Of a DNA stretch of 64,000 nt, positions 36,468-45,172 are shown in pieces. Source of the DNA: JANNSX01 sp046348995 (GTDB taxonomy: Bacteria; Pseudomonadota; Alphaproteobacteria; Rhizobiales; Hyphomicrobiaceae); contig JAXMDB010000003.1 of assembly GCA_046348995.1 (NCBI GenBank), positions 62,001 to 126,000 on the forward strand. Direction: 5' to 3'. The position numbers were made by a program, and so were the translations under genes. The notes under the pieces were generated by a model. That model was not told where the DNA came from. It ran no database searches and saw only the letters and a list, made by a program, of their open reading frames with translations. Each line of letters opens with the position of its first letter. The stretch's first letter is position 1.

Positions 36468-36806
36468 TTACGCTCCAAAGCTCAGTTGGTAGATGGCGTA
36501 GACGGCGATCGCAGCGACGAGCAGGGAAAAAACCAGCGACAGCCCGTGCAGAGCGCTCGCGGCGCCGCCTTTGACGTAGTCGTCGATGATCACCTGCATG
36601 CCGAGGCGCATATGCCAAATCGAGAGCAGGATGAGCGCAAGCAACGGCAGCCAGACGAGCGGCGAGCTCAACCATGCCGTCGTGGTCGCGTAATCCGCGC
36701 CCACAAGCGCGACGATGACGGCGACGCTGTAGACCATGAGCGGCAGCATCGCGATCGACGTCAGGCGCTGCCACTTGAAATGACCGGATCCCTCGTGCTT
36801 GGCCAT
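36468..36806 (-). CDS. sdhD: Succinate dehydrogenase membrane anchor subunit
   Basis: This 112-residue protein has three membrane helices that, with SdhC, anchor complex II and bind heme b and ubiquinone. Landmarks are WQRLTSIAMLPL at the N-terminus and IWHMRLGMQVIIDDYV, where the histidine is a likely heme ligand and the Asp-Tyr pair sits at the quinone site. Its ATG overlaps the sdhC stop by one base, so the two are translationally coupled. It precedes sdhA in the usual C-D-A order. Confidence 0.93.
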   Translation of the reverse strand: MAKHEGSGHFKWQRLTSIAMLPLMVYSVAVIVALVGADYATTTAWLSSPLVWLPLLALILLSIWHMRLGMQVIIDDYVKGGAASALHGLSLVFSLLVAAIAVYAIYQLSFGA

Positions 36807-37213
36807 CACATCGCTCCCCTGAGCCAATAGCCGATCTCCCATACGGCGATCGTGAGCACCACCGACAGAATGAGCGTCGTCCAGCAGAGCCGGTTGACGG
36901 ACGCGATGTCGAGCGCGCGCCCCGTGTCCCAGATCAGATGCCGAACGCCACCGGCCGCATGCAGCATCAACGCCCAGGTGAAGCCGAGCAGCACGACGCG
37001 GCCGAGCCAGCTCGACCACGCAGCGTTGGCGGCCGTCAAATAGTCGGGCCCAATGGCCGCGGCTAGCAGCCAAAGCGCCAGTAGGATCGTTCCGAAATAA
37101 AGCGCCGCGCCCGAGATGCGGTGCAAGATCGACATCATCATGTTGATCTCGAACCGGTAGATTTGAAGATGAGGCGACAGAGGGCGAGCCGGGGGCTGGT
37201 TCGAGCCAACCAT
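36806..37213 (-). CDS. sdhC: Succinate dehydrogenase cytochrome b556 subunit
   Basis: This 135-residue subunit has three helices and begins RPLSPHLQIYRFEINMMMS, with the family motif ILHRISGAALYFG (Ser/Arg near the quinone site) and the heme histidine in MLHAAGGVRHLIWD. I chose the ATG at 37213 (MVGSNQPP) because GGAG precedes it by eight bases; the longer open frame upstream is divergent-promoter DNA. It starts the sdhCDA operon and is divergent from the moeB-like gene, with about 175 bases between the start codons. Confidence 0.93.
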   Translation of the reverse strand: MVGSNQPPARPLSPHLQIYRFEINMMMSILHRISGAALYFGTILLALWLLAAAIGPDYLTAANAAWSSWLGRVVLLGFTWALMLHAAGGVRHLIWDTGRALDIASVNRLCWTTLILSVVLTIAVWEIGYWLRGAM

Positions 37214-37388
37214 GATTTTGCTCCGTGGCGAGGGCGGCGCGGCCATGCCGCGAACAAAACGCCGAATTGGTGCGACCGGTTTGCATGCCGATCGGCTCCT
37301 CATAGCGATTGAGGCTGAGCCTATCAACCGAGCGCCGTGCGACCTAGACGACTGGAACGTGCATATCGACAGGTATAGGCTCTCCCGC

Positions 37389-38198
37389 ATGGAATTTTCG
37401 AAGCTCGAGATCGAGCGCTACAAGCGGCATCTTGTCCTGCATGACGTCGGCGGACAGGGCCAGCAAAAGCTCAAGGCCGCGCGCGTGCTGATCGTCGGCG
37501 CCGGTGGGCTCGGATCGCCGGTCGCCCTCTACCTCGCGGCGGCCGGCGTCGGCACGCTCGGCATCATCGACGACGACACGGTCTCGCTCGACAACCTGCA
37601 GCGCCAGGTGCTGCACCGCACGGCCGATGTCGGCCGGCCGAAGGTCGAGAGCGCCAAGGATGCCGTCGCGCGCCTCAACCCGCATGTCGCGGTCGTCACC
37701 TATCCGACGCGGCTGGTCGCCGCCAATGCGATGGACATCATCGGCGGCTATGACCTCGTCGCCGACGGGTCGGACAACTTCAGGACGCGCTACCTCGTCA
37801 ACGATGCCTGCTATTTCGCCAAGAAGCCGCTCGTCTTCGGCGCGCTCGGGCCGTTCGACGGCCATCTGACGACTTTTCGCGCCTACGAGACGGACGAGAC
37901 CGGCACGCCGCGCCCGAGCTATCGCTGCCTGTTTCCGGAGCCGCCTCCGGCCGGCCTGATCCCCAACTGCTCGGAGGTCGGGATTCTCGGCGCAGTCGCC
38001 GGCGTCATCGGCACACTGATGGCGCAAGAGGTGCTGAAGGAGCTCATCGGTATAGGCCGCTCGATGGTGGGCCGATTGATGCTCTACGATGCCCGTGACA
38101 CGCGGTTCGACGAGCTTTCCGTCCGCTGGGATCCAGATAATCCGCTCAATGGACGCGAGCCGCGCATTGCCGATTTATCTGTGCACGATCACAATTGA
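37389..38198 (+). CDS. moeB: MoeB/ThiF family adenylyltransferase
   Basis: The product activates the C-terminal glycine of a sulfur-carrier protein (MoaD or ThiS) by adenylation. It has 269 residues. ATP loop: VLIVGAGGLGSPVALYLAAA; then VGTLGIIDDDTVSLDNLQRQ and ADGSDNFRTRYLVND. The region of the catalytic cysteine is LIPNCSEVGILGAVAGV. The zinc ligands of E. coli MoeB (two CxxC pairs) are mostly missing: SYRC keeps one cysteine and the C-terminal pair is absent, so it is a non-zinc variant. Whether the partner is MoaD or ThiS cannot be told from context, as neither is near. ATG chosen at MEFSKLEIERYKRHL. Confidence 0.85.
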   Translation: MEFSKLEIERYKRHLVLHDVGGQGQQKLKAARVLIVGAGGLGSPVALYLAAAGVGTLGIIDDDTVSLDNLQRQVLHRTADVGRPKVESAKDAVARLNPHVAVVTYPTRLVAANAMDIIGGYDLVADGSDNFRTRYLVNDACYFAKKPLVFGALGPFDGHLTTFRAYETDETGTPRPSYRCLFPEPPPAGLIPNCSEVGILGAVAGVIGTLMAQEVLKELIGIGRSMVGRLMLYDARDTRFDELSVRWDPDNPLNGREPRIADLSVHDHN

Positions 38199-38498
38199 GT
38201 AGTTTGCGACACAGTTTCCTCAAAAAGTGTTGCAAGTGCACTTGGTCTGCGACATATTGCCTACACGGGCGGCCCATCGGACCCGGCGGAGACTGATCAT
38301 CCGCAATGGCAGGCATAACGTAACGGCTCAGAGCTTTGATTGCACATCCGCATTCGCGATTGCTTTCCGCTCTGCGGGATATGTCCTGTCAGCGGCGCAA
38401 TTCGATTTCCCCGACCTTTGACCTGACTGCCTACGGCCTCCTCGGTGCGTCGAGCGCCGGGGATTCTCTCACTTGACTAGGGGAAGGAGCTCATTCCC
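38199..38498. other. Leader/promoter region of the cold-shock gene
   Basis: No protein gene is seen in these 300 bases. The right end has AAGGAG nine bases before the cspA start. Long leaders that change structure with temperature are usual before csp genes, so part of this stretch is probably a transcribed leader. No exact cold-box or sigma-factor site could be assigned with confidence. Confidence 0.4.
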
Positions 38499-38711
38499 AT
38501 GCGCCAGAACGGCACCGTGAAGTTCTTCAACACCACAAAAGGCTACGGGTTCATCAGCCCGGACGGGGGCGGAAAGGATGTGTTCGTGCACATCACGGCC
38601 GTCGAGCGTTCGGGCCTCAAGGGTTTGAACGAGGGACAGCGGGTCAGCTTCGAGACCCAGCCCGATCCCCGCGGCAAAGGCGATAAAGCCGTCAACCTTC
38701 AGCCGAGCTGA
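38499..38711 (+). CDS. cspA: Cold-shock protein, CspA family
   Basis: This 70-residue single cold-shock domain (OB-fold) binds single-stranded RNA or DNA and melts RNA structure at low temperature. RNP1 is KGYGFISPD and RNP2 is DVFVHITAV. The N-terminus MRQNGTVKFFNTTKGYGF matches alphaproteobacterial CspA. It has a very good ribosome site (AAGGAG) and an intrinsic terminator close behind, so it is monocistronic. Alphaproteobacteria carry several copies and not all are cold-induced; which member this is cannot be told. Confidence 0.95.
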   Translation: MRQNGTVKFFNTTKGYGFISPDGGGKDVFVHITAVERSGLKGLNEGQRVSFETQPDPRGKGDKAVNLQPS

Positions 38712-38765
38712 ATACGAGATCCCGAGTGGCGCCGCCCCCCGGCGCCCTCCCTTCGCAACGACCTC

Positions 38766-38796
38766 GAGCCCGGCGCCCCCCGCCGGGCTTTTTGCT
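38766..38796 (+). terminator. Intrinsic terminator after cspA
   Basis: AGCCCGGCG pairs with CGCCGGGCT across a CCCCC loop and is followed by TTTTGCTT. It also lies downstream of the convergent hydroxyacid dehydrogenase gene and may serve both. Confidence 0.9.
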
Positions 38797-38810
38797 TGCT
38801 TACACGGTAA

Positions 38811-39803
38811 TCAGAACATCGCCGGGTGCACGCGATCGGGCGGTGCATGACCGTCCATGAACGTCTTGATGTTGACGATGACCTTCTCGCCCATATCGAT
38901 GCGGCCCTCGAGCGTCGCCGAGCCTAGATGCGGCAGCACGATGACATGCTGGCTCGCCAGCAGCTTCGGATTGATCGCCGGCTCGTTCTCGAACACGTCG
39001 AGCCCTGCGCCTGCGATCTCGCCCGCCTCGATCATACGCGCGAGCGCATTTTCGTCGATGACCTCGCCTCGGGCGGTATTCACGAGGTAGGCGGATGGTT
39101 TGAGCAGCTTCAATCGGCGCGCGCTGAGCAAATGAAACGTTGCTGGCGTATGCGGGCAGTTGACTGAGACGATGTCCATGCGCGCCAGCATCTGGTCGAG
39201 GCTATCCCAATACGTCGCCTCGAGCTCACGCTCGACATCTTCCGCGACCCGCCTGCGGTTGTGATAGTGGATCTGCAAACCGAAGGCCTTCGCACGCCGC
39301 GCAACCGCCTGGCCGATACGGCCCATGCCGATGATCCCGAGGCGCTTGCCCCAAATCCGATGTCCGAGCATCCAGGTGGGCGACCAGCCCTGCCACTGCG
39401 ACTTCGGGTTCTTGAGGAAGGCCGCACCCTCAGCTAAGCGGCGAGGCACCGCGAGCAGCAGGGCCATCGTCATGTCGGCCGTATCCTCGGTGAGAACGCC
39501 CGGCGTGTTGGTGACAATGATGCCGCGGTTTCGGGCCGTATCGAGATCGATGTTGTCGACGCCGGTGCCGAAATTCGAGACGAGCTTCAGTTGCGGACCC
39601 GCTTGCGACAGCACAGCGCGGTCGATCCTGTCCGTGACGGTCGGCACGAGAACCTGCGCCTGTTTCACCGCCTCGACGAGCTGAGCCTGCGTCATCGGCC
39701 GGTCGTCGATGTTGAGGCGCGTATCGAAGAGCTCGCGCATCCGCGTCTCTACCGCATCAGGCAGCTTGCGCGTGACGATGACGAGGGGCTTTTTGGCGGT
39801 CAT
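38811..39803 (-). CDS. D-isomer 2-hydroxyacid dehydrogenase (glyoxylate/hydroxypyruvate reductase-like)
   Basis: This 330-residue NAD(P)-dependent enzyme interconverts 2-oxoacids and D-2-hydroxyacids, probably glyoxylate/glycolate or hydroxypyruvate/glycerate. The Rossmann motif is LGIIGMGRIGQAVARRAKAF. The catalytic Arg is in LVNTARGEVIDENAL, the Glu in DVFENEP and the His in VLPHLGSATLEGR. SNFGTGVDNID and NTPGVLTEDTADM are typical of the GhrB/GyaR subgroup. It is a single gene between convergent cspA and the divergent SH3 protein gene. Substrate choice is not readable from the sequence alone. Confidence 0.87.
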   Translation of the reverse strand: MTAKKPLVIVTRKLPDAVETRMRELFDTRLNIDDRPMTQAQLVEAVKQAQVLVPTVTDRIDRAVLSQAGPQLKLVSNFGTGVDNIDLDTARNRGIIVTNTPGVLTEDTADMTMALLLAVPRRLAEGAAFLKNPKSQWQGWSPTWMLGHRIWGKRLGIIGMGRIGQAVARRAKAFGLQIHYHNRRRVAEDVERELEATYWDSLDQMLARMDIVSVNCPHTPATFHLLSARRLKLLKPSAYLVNTARGEVIDENALARMIEAGEIAGAGLDVFENEPAINPKLLASQHVIVLPHLGSATLEGRIDMGEKVIVNIKTFMDGHAPPDRVHPAMF

Positions 39804-39989
39804 GACATACCCGAGGCAGAACGCCCACCGGACTTCTTGCCGGCGTGGCTGGGGACTTTCGATGGCGCGAACGCGGATCGCACCCTCTACCTAACAAGTT
39901 TGCGGGCGGCTGACAAAGCGGGACACAGGGCTTTCGCGGACTTTCGCCGAGTCTTGATCGTGCGCGGCAAATCATGGTTTGAGAAGGGT

Positions 39990-40550
39990 ATGGCCCAGAT
40001 GCGCCCGAAGTCGCTGCGGGAGGCCGCGCTCGCCGCCTGCCTCGGCCTTGCGATTGCCGGGAGCGGATCGGCTATGGCTGCCGACGCCGCGGGGACGAGC
40101 GGCCTGCCCTTGCCTCGCTTCGTCAGCCTCAAGGCCGATCGCGTGAATGTCCGCAAAGGGCCAGGGACCGACTATCCGATCGCCTGGGTATTCGAGAGGG
40201 CCGGGCTGCCGGTGGAAGTGGTTCGCGAGTACGGCATTTGGCGGCAGATCCGCGACAGTGACGGCTCACAGGGCTGGGTGCTGCAGAACCTCCTCTCAGG
40301 CCGGCGCACGGCCATCGTGGCGCCTTGGGATCGGAAGCCGAAGGACAAGAGCGCGCCGAAAGGCAAGCCCATACCGGTCCATTCCGACGCATCCGACGGC
40401 AGCAGCGTGACCGCCTACGCCGAGGCCGGCACGCTGGCCGGCCTCATCGGCTGCGATACGAGCTGGTGCGAGGTCTCCATCGCCGATCGGCGCGGCTATG
40501 TCGAGCAGAGCAAGCTGTGGGGCGTCTACAAGGACGAGAAAGTCGAATAG
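39990..40550 (+). CDS. Secreted bacterial SH3-domain protein
   Basis: This 186-residue protein has a signal peptide (MRPKSLREAALAACLGLAIA, likely cut near AMA/ADA) and two SH3b-type segments: LKADRVNVRKGPGTDYPIAW...QGWVLQNLLSG around residues 48-105, and VTAYAEAGTLAGLIGC...GYVEQSKLWGVY at the C-terminus. Such proteins bind peptidoglycan or other proteins in the periplasm. The cysteines in IGCDTSWCEV may form a disulfide. GAGAAGGGT directly before the ATG supports this start over a longer frame from the antisense of the neighbouring gene. Exact function unknown. Confidence 0.82.
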   Translation: MAQMRPKSLREAALAACLGLAIAGSGSAMAADAAGTSGLPLPRFVSLKADRVNVRKGPGTDYPIAWVFERAGLPVEVVREYGIWRQIRDSDGSQGWVLQNLLSGRRTAIVAPWDRKPKDKSAPKGKPIPVHSDASDGSSVTAYAEAGTLAGLIGCDTSWCEVSIADRRGYVEQSKLWGVYKDEKVE

Positions 40551-40574
40551 CGCCGGTAGTGCCGCGAGTGCGCT

Positions 40575-40988
40575 CTATCGCTTAGGCGCGAGGCGGACGA
40601 CGATGTCGACCCGCACAATTTCGGTGCCCGGCGGCGGACAAGGCAGGCCGTCGACCGCGAGCTCAGCTCCAGGCACGTCGAAAACCTGGCCGTTCCATTC
40701 GCAGAAATAGTGATGGTGATCCGACGTCTTGGTATCGAAGTACGTCTTCTGCCCGTCGACCGCGAACGACCGCAGCAGCTGGCATTGCGTGAACTGGTGC
40801 AACGTATTGTAGACCGTCGCCAAGGATACCGGGATGCCGTCGGCGATGGCCTCCTCGTGAAGGTGCTCTGCCGTCACGTGCCGGTCGCCGGACGCGAACA
40901 GGAGTCTCGCGAGGGCGACACGTTGGCGGGTCGGACGCAATCCGACGGCCGTCAAGCGGGAGCGCACATCTGGGCTCGTGCTGTCCAA
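40575..40988 (-). CDS. irr: Iron response regulator Irr (Fur family)
   Basis: This 137-residue winged-helix regulator has GLRPTRQRVALARLLF, DRHVTAEHLHEEA and VSLATVYNTLHQF for DNA binding, then AVDGQKTYFDTKTSDHHHYF, the histidine stretch of Irr. The C-terminal Cys pairs that hold zinc in many Fur proteins are absent. In rhizobia Irr controls iron and heme genes and responds to heme status. I chose a TTG at 40988 with AAGGA before it, since no ATG fits; a TTG at 41063 is another option. It is divergent from fabA-fabB-fabI, an arrangement typical of Hyphomicrobiales. Confidence 0.88.
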   Translation of the reverse strand: MDSTSPDVRSRLTAVGLRPTRQRVALARLLFASGDRHVTAEHLHEEAIADGIPVSLATVYNTLHQFTQCQLLRSFAVDGQKTYFDTKTSDHHHYFCEWNGQVFDVPGAELAVDGLPCPPPGTEIVRVDIVVRLAPKR

Positions 40989-41220
40989 ATCCGTATCCTT
41001 GCTGCATGGCGGCGAGAGACCGCCGGAGTGTAGTGGGCCGTCTCCCTCGCTGCAACCGGGCAAACTGCGTCAACGTTGCGCTTTCCCGGTCAGCCTCCGC
41101 AAGTTCAAGCTCGGATCGGGGAAGAAGCCTTTTTGCGGCTCTCTGAGTGTGTTAGGAAGCCGCAAGGTTGATGGCGGGCCGAGGGCACGCATCGGATTTC
41201 TTGGGGACTGAGCGCCACCA

Positions 41221-41757
41221 ATGGCGGACCGCCGTTCAAGCTACGACTATGAGGATTTGCTGGCCTGCGGCCGGGCCGAGCTGTTCGGCGCCGGCAATGC
41301 GCAGCTGCCGCTGCCCCCCATGCTGATGTTCGATCGCATCTCCGCGATCAGCGACACCGGCGGGGCACACGGCAAAGGCCAGATCGTCGCCGAGATGGCG
41401 ATCCGTCCCGATCTCTGGTTCTTCGATTGCCACTTCAAGGGCGATCCCGTGATGCCGGGCTGTCTTGGTCTCGACGCGCTCTGGCAGCTGACGGGCTTCT
41501 TCCTCGGCTGGCTGGGAGCTCCCGGGCGCGGCCGCGCGCTCGGCGTCGGCGAGGTGAAATTCTCCGGCATGGTCGTACCGACCGTCAAAAAGGTCGAGTA
41601 CGTCATCGATATGAAGCGGGTCATCTTGAGAAAGCTCAAGCTCGGGATCGGCGATGGGGTCATGAAGGCCGATGGCCAAGTGATCTACGAGGCCAAGGAT
41701 CTGCGGGTCGGCCTGTTCGAGAGCGGCACGGTTGCGGGGGCTGCGGAAGGGGCGTAG
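41221..41757 (+). CDS. fabA: 3-hydroxydecanoyl-ACP dehydratase/isomerase
   Basis: FabA dehydrates 3-hydroxydecanoyl-ACP and isomerises the trans-2 to the cis-3 product, the branch point for unsaturated fatty acids. The 178-residue hot-dog protein has the active His in FFDCHFKGDPVMPGC (His71) and the partner Asp in LGLDALWQL (Asp85). It heads a fabA-fabB-fabI set, with 52 bases to fabB. The shared intergenic region with irr (about 230 bases) should hold both promoters; no iron-control-element palindrome was evident. Confidence 0.95.
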   Translation: MADRRSSYDYEDLLACGRAELFGAGNAQLPLPPMLMFDRISAISDTGGAHGKGQIVAEMAIRPDLWFFDCHFKGDPVMPGCLGLDALWQLTGFFLGWLGAPGRGRALGVGEVKFSGMVVPTVKKVEYVIDMKRVILRKLKLGIGDGVMKADGQVIYEAKDLRVGLFESGTVAGAAEGA

Positions 41758-41809
41758 CGCCGATGAGGTGGCGCCCCGGATCGCAGCGGTGAGAGAGGTT
41801 TTTTCGAAG

Positions 41810-43042
41810 ATGAGACGCGTCGTCGTCACGGGGATGGGCATCATCTCCTCGATCGGCAACAACACCCAAGAGGTGACCGCGTCGTTGCGCGAGGCCCGCT
41901 CGGGTCTGCGCAAGGCCGAGAAATACGCGGAGCTCGGCTTTCGCTGCCAGGTGCACGGTGCGCCGCAGATCGATTGGGAGCCGATGATCGATCGCAAGGT
42001 CCGTCGGTTCATGGCGCCCGGCTCGGCCTGGAACTACCTCGCCATGGAGCAGGCGATCCGCGACTCGGGGCTCGAGGAGAAAGACATCTCCAACGAGCGG
42101 ACCGGCATCATCATGGGCTCGGGCGGCCCGTCCACGTCGACGATCGTCGCCGCCGCCGATACGACGCGAACGCGTGGCCCTAAGAAAGTCGGTCCGTTCG
42201 AGGTGCCGAAAGCCATGTCGTCGACTGCTTCGGCGACTTTAGCCACGCCCTTCCACATCCACGGCGTCAACTACTCGATCTCGTCCGCCTGCGCGACATC
42301 GACACACTGCATCGGCAATTCAGCCGAGCTCATTCAATGGGGCAAGCAGGACGTCATGTTCTGCGGCGGCTCGGAAGAGCTCGACTGGACGATGTCGGTG
42401 CTATTCGATTCCATGCAGGCGATGTCGTCGGGCTTCAATGATCGGCCCGAGGCCGCGAGTCGCGCTTACGACAAGGATCGCGATGGCTTTGTCATCGCCG
42501 GCGGCGCGGGCGTTTTCGTGGTGGAGGCACTCGAGCATGCCAAGGCTCGCGGCGCCAAAATCTACGCCGAGATCACCGGCTACGGCGCGACATCGGACGG
42601 CCATGACATGGTCGCCCCATCCGGCGAGGGCGCGGCACGCTGCATGAAGAAGGCGTTGGAGGGTCTCGCCGGCAAGGGAATTCCGGGCAAGATCGACTAC
42701 ATTAACCCTCACGCGACCTCGACACCCGTAGGTGATCTCAAAGAAATCGAGGCTATCCGCTCAGTATTCGGCAAGGATTGCCCCCCTATATCGGCGACGA
42801 AATCTTTGACGGGTCACTCGCTGGGGGCCGCCGGAGTCCAAGAAGCCATTTACTCTCTCCTCATGATGAACAACGGTTTCATCGCCAAATCGGCCAATAT
42901 CGACGAACTCGATCCGGCGTTCGCCGACATGCCGATCCTGCGGGAGCGCCAAGACAACGCTGCTCTTGGCTCGGTCATGTCGAACAGTTTCGGGTTCGGC
43001 GGGACCAATGCGACGCTGGTGCTTTCCCGCTATGATGGCTGA
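41810..43042 (+). CDS. fabB: Beta-ketoacyl-ACP synthase I
   Basis: FabB condenses malonyl-ACP with acyl-ACP and is needed to elongate the cis-3-decenoyl product of FabA. The 410-residue thiolase-fold enzyme has the nucleophile in SISSACATSTHCIG (Cys about 161) and the two histidines in NPHATSTPVGD and SLTGHSLGAAG, with the lysine just before the latter. I chose the ATG at 41810 (MRRVVVTGMG), with GAGAGAGG before it; the frame extends upstream without family similarity. It lies between fabA and fabI on one strand. Confidence 0.95.
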   Translation: MRRVVVTGMGIISSIGNNTQEVTASLREARSGLRKAEKYAELGFRCQVHGAPQIDWEPMIDRKVRRFMAPGSAWNYLAMEQAIRDSGLEEKDISNERTGIIMGSGGPSTSTIVAAADTTRTRGPKKVGPFEVPKAMSSTASATLATPFHIHGVNYSISSACATSTHCIGNSAELIQWGKQDVMFCGGSEELDWTMSVLFDSMQAMSSGFNDRPEAASRAYDKDRDGFVIAGGAGVFVVEALEHAKARGAKIYAEITGYGATSDGHDMVAPSGEGAARCMKKALEGLAGKGIPGKIDYINPHATSTPVGDLKEIEAIRSVFGKDCPPISATKSLTGHSLGAAGVQEAIYSLLMMNNGFIAKSANIDELDPAFADMPILRERQDNAALGSVMSNSFGFGGTNATLVLSRYDG

Positions 43043-43140
43043 TATGAGGTACGAGTGTGGTTGCGTTGAAGAGCGAAATAGGTCCGCGGCGGCGCGGCCG
43101 GCAGGGCTGGGTGCAGCGCCCCGATGAAAAGGTGATTTAC

Positions 43141-44010
43141 ATGAGTGAACGTGACATCGCGGTGCCCGCACCCTTGATGGCCGGCAAGCGCGGCCTCGTC
43201 ATGGGCGTCGCCAACGACCGATCGATCGCGTGGGGTATTGCGCGGGTGCTCGCAGGACAAGGTGCCAAGCTCGCCTTCACCTATCAGGGCGAGGCCTTCG
43301 GCCGACGCGCGATCCCGCTCGCCCAGTCCGTCAACTCCGAGATCATCGTGCCCTGCGATGTTATGGATCTCAATTCCGTCGACGGCGTGTTCGACGAGAT
43401 CCGCAAGACCTGGGGCTCGCTCGACTTCATCGTGCATGCGCTGGCGTTTTCCGATCGCAACGAGCTGCGCGGCCGCTACGCCGACACGACACGGGCGAAC
43501 TTCCAGCAGACGATGGTGATCTCCTGCTTCTCCTTCACCGAGATCGCCCGCCGCGCCGCTGATCTGATGCCGAACGGCGGATCGATGATCACACTGACCT
43601 ACGGCGGCTCGATGCGGGTCGTCCCGAGCTACAACGTCATGGGCGTCGCCAAGGCGGCCCTCGAGAGCAGCGTTCGCTACCTCGCCTCCGACTTCGGTCC
43701 GCAGGGCGTACGCGTCAACGCGCTGTCGGCAGGCCCGATGCGCACGCTCGCCGGCGCCGGCATTTCGGATGCGCGCACGATCTTCAACTACCAGAAGGAT
43801 CACGCGCCGCTCAAGCGGACGCCGACGCTGGACGAGGTGGGCGGTGCCGCGCTCTATCTGCTCTCCGATCTGTCGGGCGCAGTGACGGGCGAGGTGCACT
43901 ACGTCGACTGCGGCTACTCGGTGACCGCGATGCCGACGCTGGATGCCCTCAAAGACGCCGAGGCCGACGCAGAGGCGATGGGACGCACGCGCGCCGACGC
44001 CGCCGAATAG
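43141..44010 (+). CDS. fabI: Enoyl-ACP reductase (NADH)
   Basis: FabI reduces trans-2-enoyl-ACP in the last step of each fatty acid elongation cycle. The 289-residue short-chain-dehydrogenase-fold protein has the N-terminal LVMGVANDRSIAWGIA, the first active Tyr region ITLTYGGSMRVVPSYN and the Y-x6-K pair (Tyr164, Lys171). I chose the ATG at 43141 (MSERDIAVPAP) with AAGGTG before it; a GTG at 43057 would add a non-conserved leader. The C-terminus carries an acidic tail. It completes the fabA-fabB-fabI set. Confidence 0.94.
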   Translation: MSERDIAVPAPLMAGKRGLVMGVANDRSIAWGIARVLAGQGAKLAFTYQGEAFGRRAIPLAQSVNSEIIVPCDVMDLNSVDGVFDEIRKTWGSLDFIVHALAFSDRNELRGRYADTTRANFQQTMVISCFSFTEIARRAADLMPNGGSMITLTYGGSMRVVPSYNVMGVAKAALESSVRYLASDFGPQGVRVNALSAGPMRTLAGAGISDARTIFNYQKDHAPLKRTPTLDEVGGAALYLLSDLSGAVTGEVHYVDCGYSVTAMPTLDALKDAEADAEAMGRTRADAAE

Positions 44011-44114
44011 AGCCGTTGCCTTGATCTGCCCACACGACTCGGCGACTGTTCCCTGTCCGCAGCGGCTTAGCCTCGACTGAGGCCAAGTGAACACCTGCGG
44101 GCGACGGGGCGGCA

Positions 44115-44981
44115 ATGATCGGCTTGTTCGACTCGGGCCACGGCGGCCTGACAGTGCTGAAAGCGCTCGCCAGGCGATTTCCTCCTGGTAAGTTCGTCTA
44201 TCTTGGCGATCATGCCCGCGCGCCTTACGGCAACAAGTCCTCCGAGGACATCGTCGAGCTGACGCGCGACGGCGTCGAGACGCTGTTCGAGCTCGGCTGC
44301 CCGCTCGTGATGTTGGCTTGCAATACCGCGACAGCGGTCGCAGCGCGCCGTCTTCAGCGCGAATGGCTTCCTGCTTCACGCTGGGCCGGCACCCACAATG
44401 TCATCGGCATCATCGCTCCGACGGTCGAGGCGGCAACGCAGACGCCGTGGGCCGTGACGGCGCCTCAATATCCTCAAAAGTACAACTCCGACACCATCGC
44501 CGTCTTCGCGACGCGCCGGACGGTCGCCTCCGATGTCTACCCCGAGGAGATCCGCAAGCGTTGCCCGAAGGTGACCGTCGTGCAGCAGGCCTGTCCGGAT
44601 CTTGCCGGCATGATCGAGAAGGGCGCGCCCGAGCCGGCACTCGACCTCCAGATCGGGAGCTATGTGCGCGAGCTTCTCGCGGCTTGCAATGGCGTGCCGC
44701 CGCACCGGGCGATCCTGGGCTGCACGCACTATGTGCTCGTCGAGCCTCTCTTCCGCCGGCATCTGCCGCCCTTCACCCGCCTGCTGTCGCAGCCCGAGAT
44801 CGTCGCCGACAGCCTCGAGGACTACCTGACGCGGCATCCGCGCTACCTCGAAGGGTCAACCTCCGCCGTTGCGCCGGCACTCCTGACGACGGGCGAGGCG
44901 AGCGAGATCAGTGCGGCGCTCTCGACCTTCTGGCCGGAGCACGGGGCCTTCGAGCAGCTGGTGATGCGCCGGTCCGCATGA
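44115..44981 (+). CDS. murI: Glutamate racemase
   Basis: MurI makes D-glutamate for peptidoglycan from L-glutamate by a two-base, cofactor-free mechanism in the cytoplasm. The 288-residue product begins IGLFDSGHGGLTVLKALA, where family members usually have a DSGVGG-type loop, and has the two catalytic cysteines in MLACNTATA (about 69) and ILGCTHYVLVEP. The insertion PQYPQKYNSDTIAVFATRRT in the middle replaces the usual short GTxxT region, but the fold landmarks are present. It lies 104 bases after fabI on the same strand. Confidence 0.87.
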   Translation: MIGLFDSGHGGLTVLKALARRFPPGKFVYLGDHARAPYGNKSSEDIVELTRDGVETLFELGCPLVMLACNTATAVAARRLQREWLPASRWAGTHNVIGIIAPTVEAATQTPWAVTAPQYPQKYNSDTIAVFATRRTVASDVYPEEIRKRCPKVTVVQQACPDLAGMIEKGAPEPALDLQIGSYVRELLAACNGVPPHRAILGCTHYVLVEPLFRRHLPPFTRLLSQPEIVADSLEDYLTRHPRYLEGSTSAVAPALLTTGEASEISAALSTFWPEHGAFEQLVMRRSA

Positions 44982-45172
44982 CGTTCAGCATGTAACTGTC
45001 ACGCAACAATAATACTCTTCCCTTTCATCTTCAGTTCATGTCTCCTCGGCCAGCATCGGATGGCTTGGGCTCGGCGCCTGATCGGGAGCAGCGCCTACTC
45101 GGGGCAACCGGGCCTTCGGCCGGGCAACTGGAAGTCGCGGTCGCAGGCTCACGCACAATGAGGAGAGACGAC

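Noticed and set aside
40988..41220. Iron control element in the irr-fabA spacer
   Set aside because: No convincing A/T-rich palindrome was seen by eye; left for a motif scan.
44990..45060. Pho-box-like CTGTCACGCAACAATAAT upstream of the small secreted protein
   Set aside because: Only one half-site fits; the second CTGTCA repeat at the right spacing is missing.
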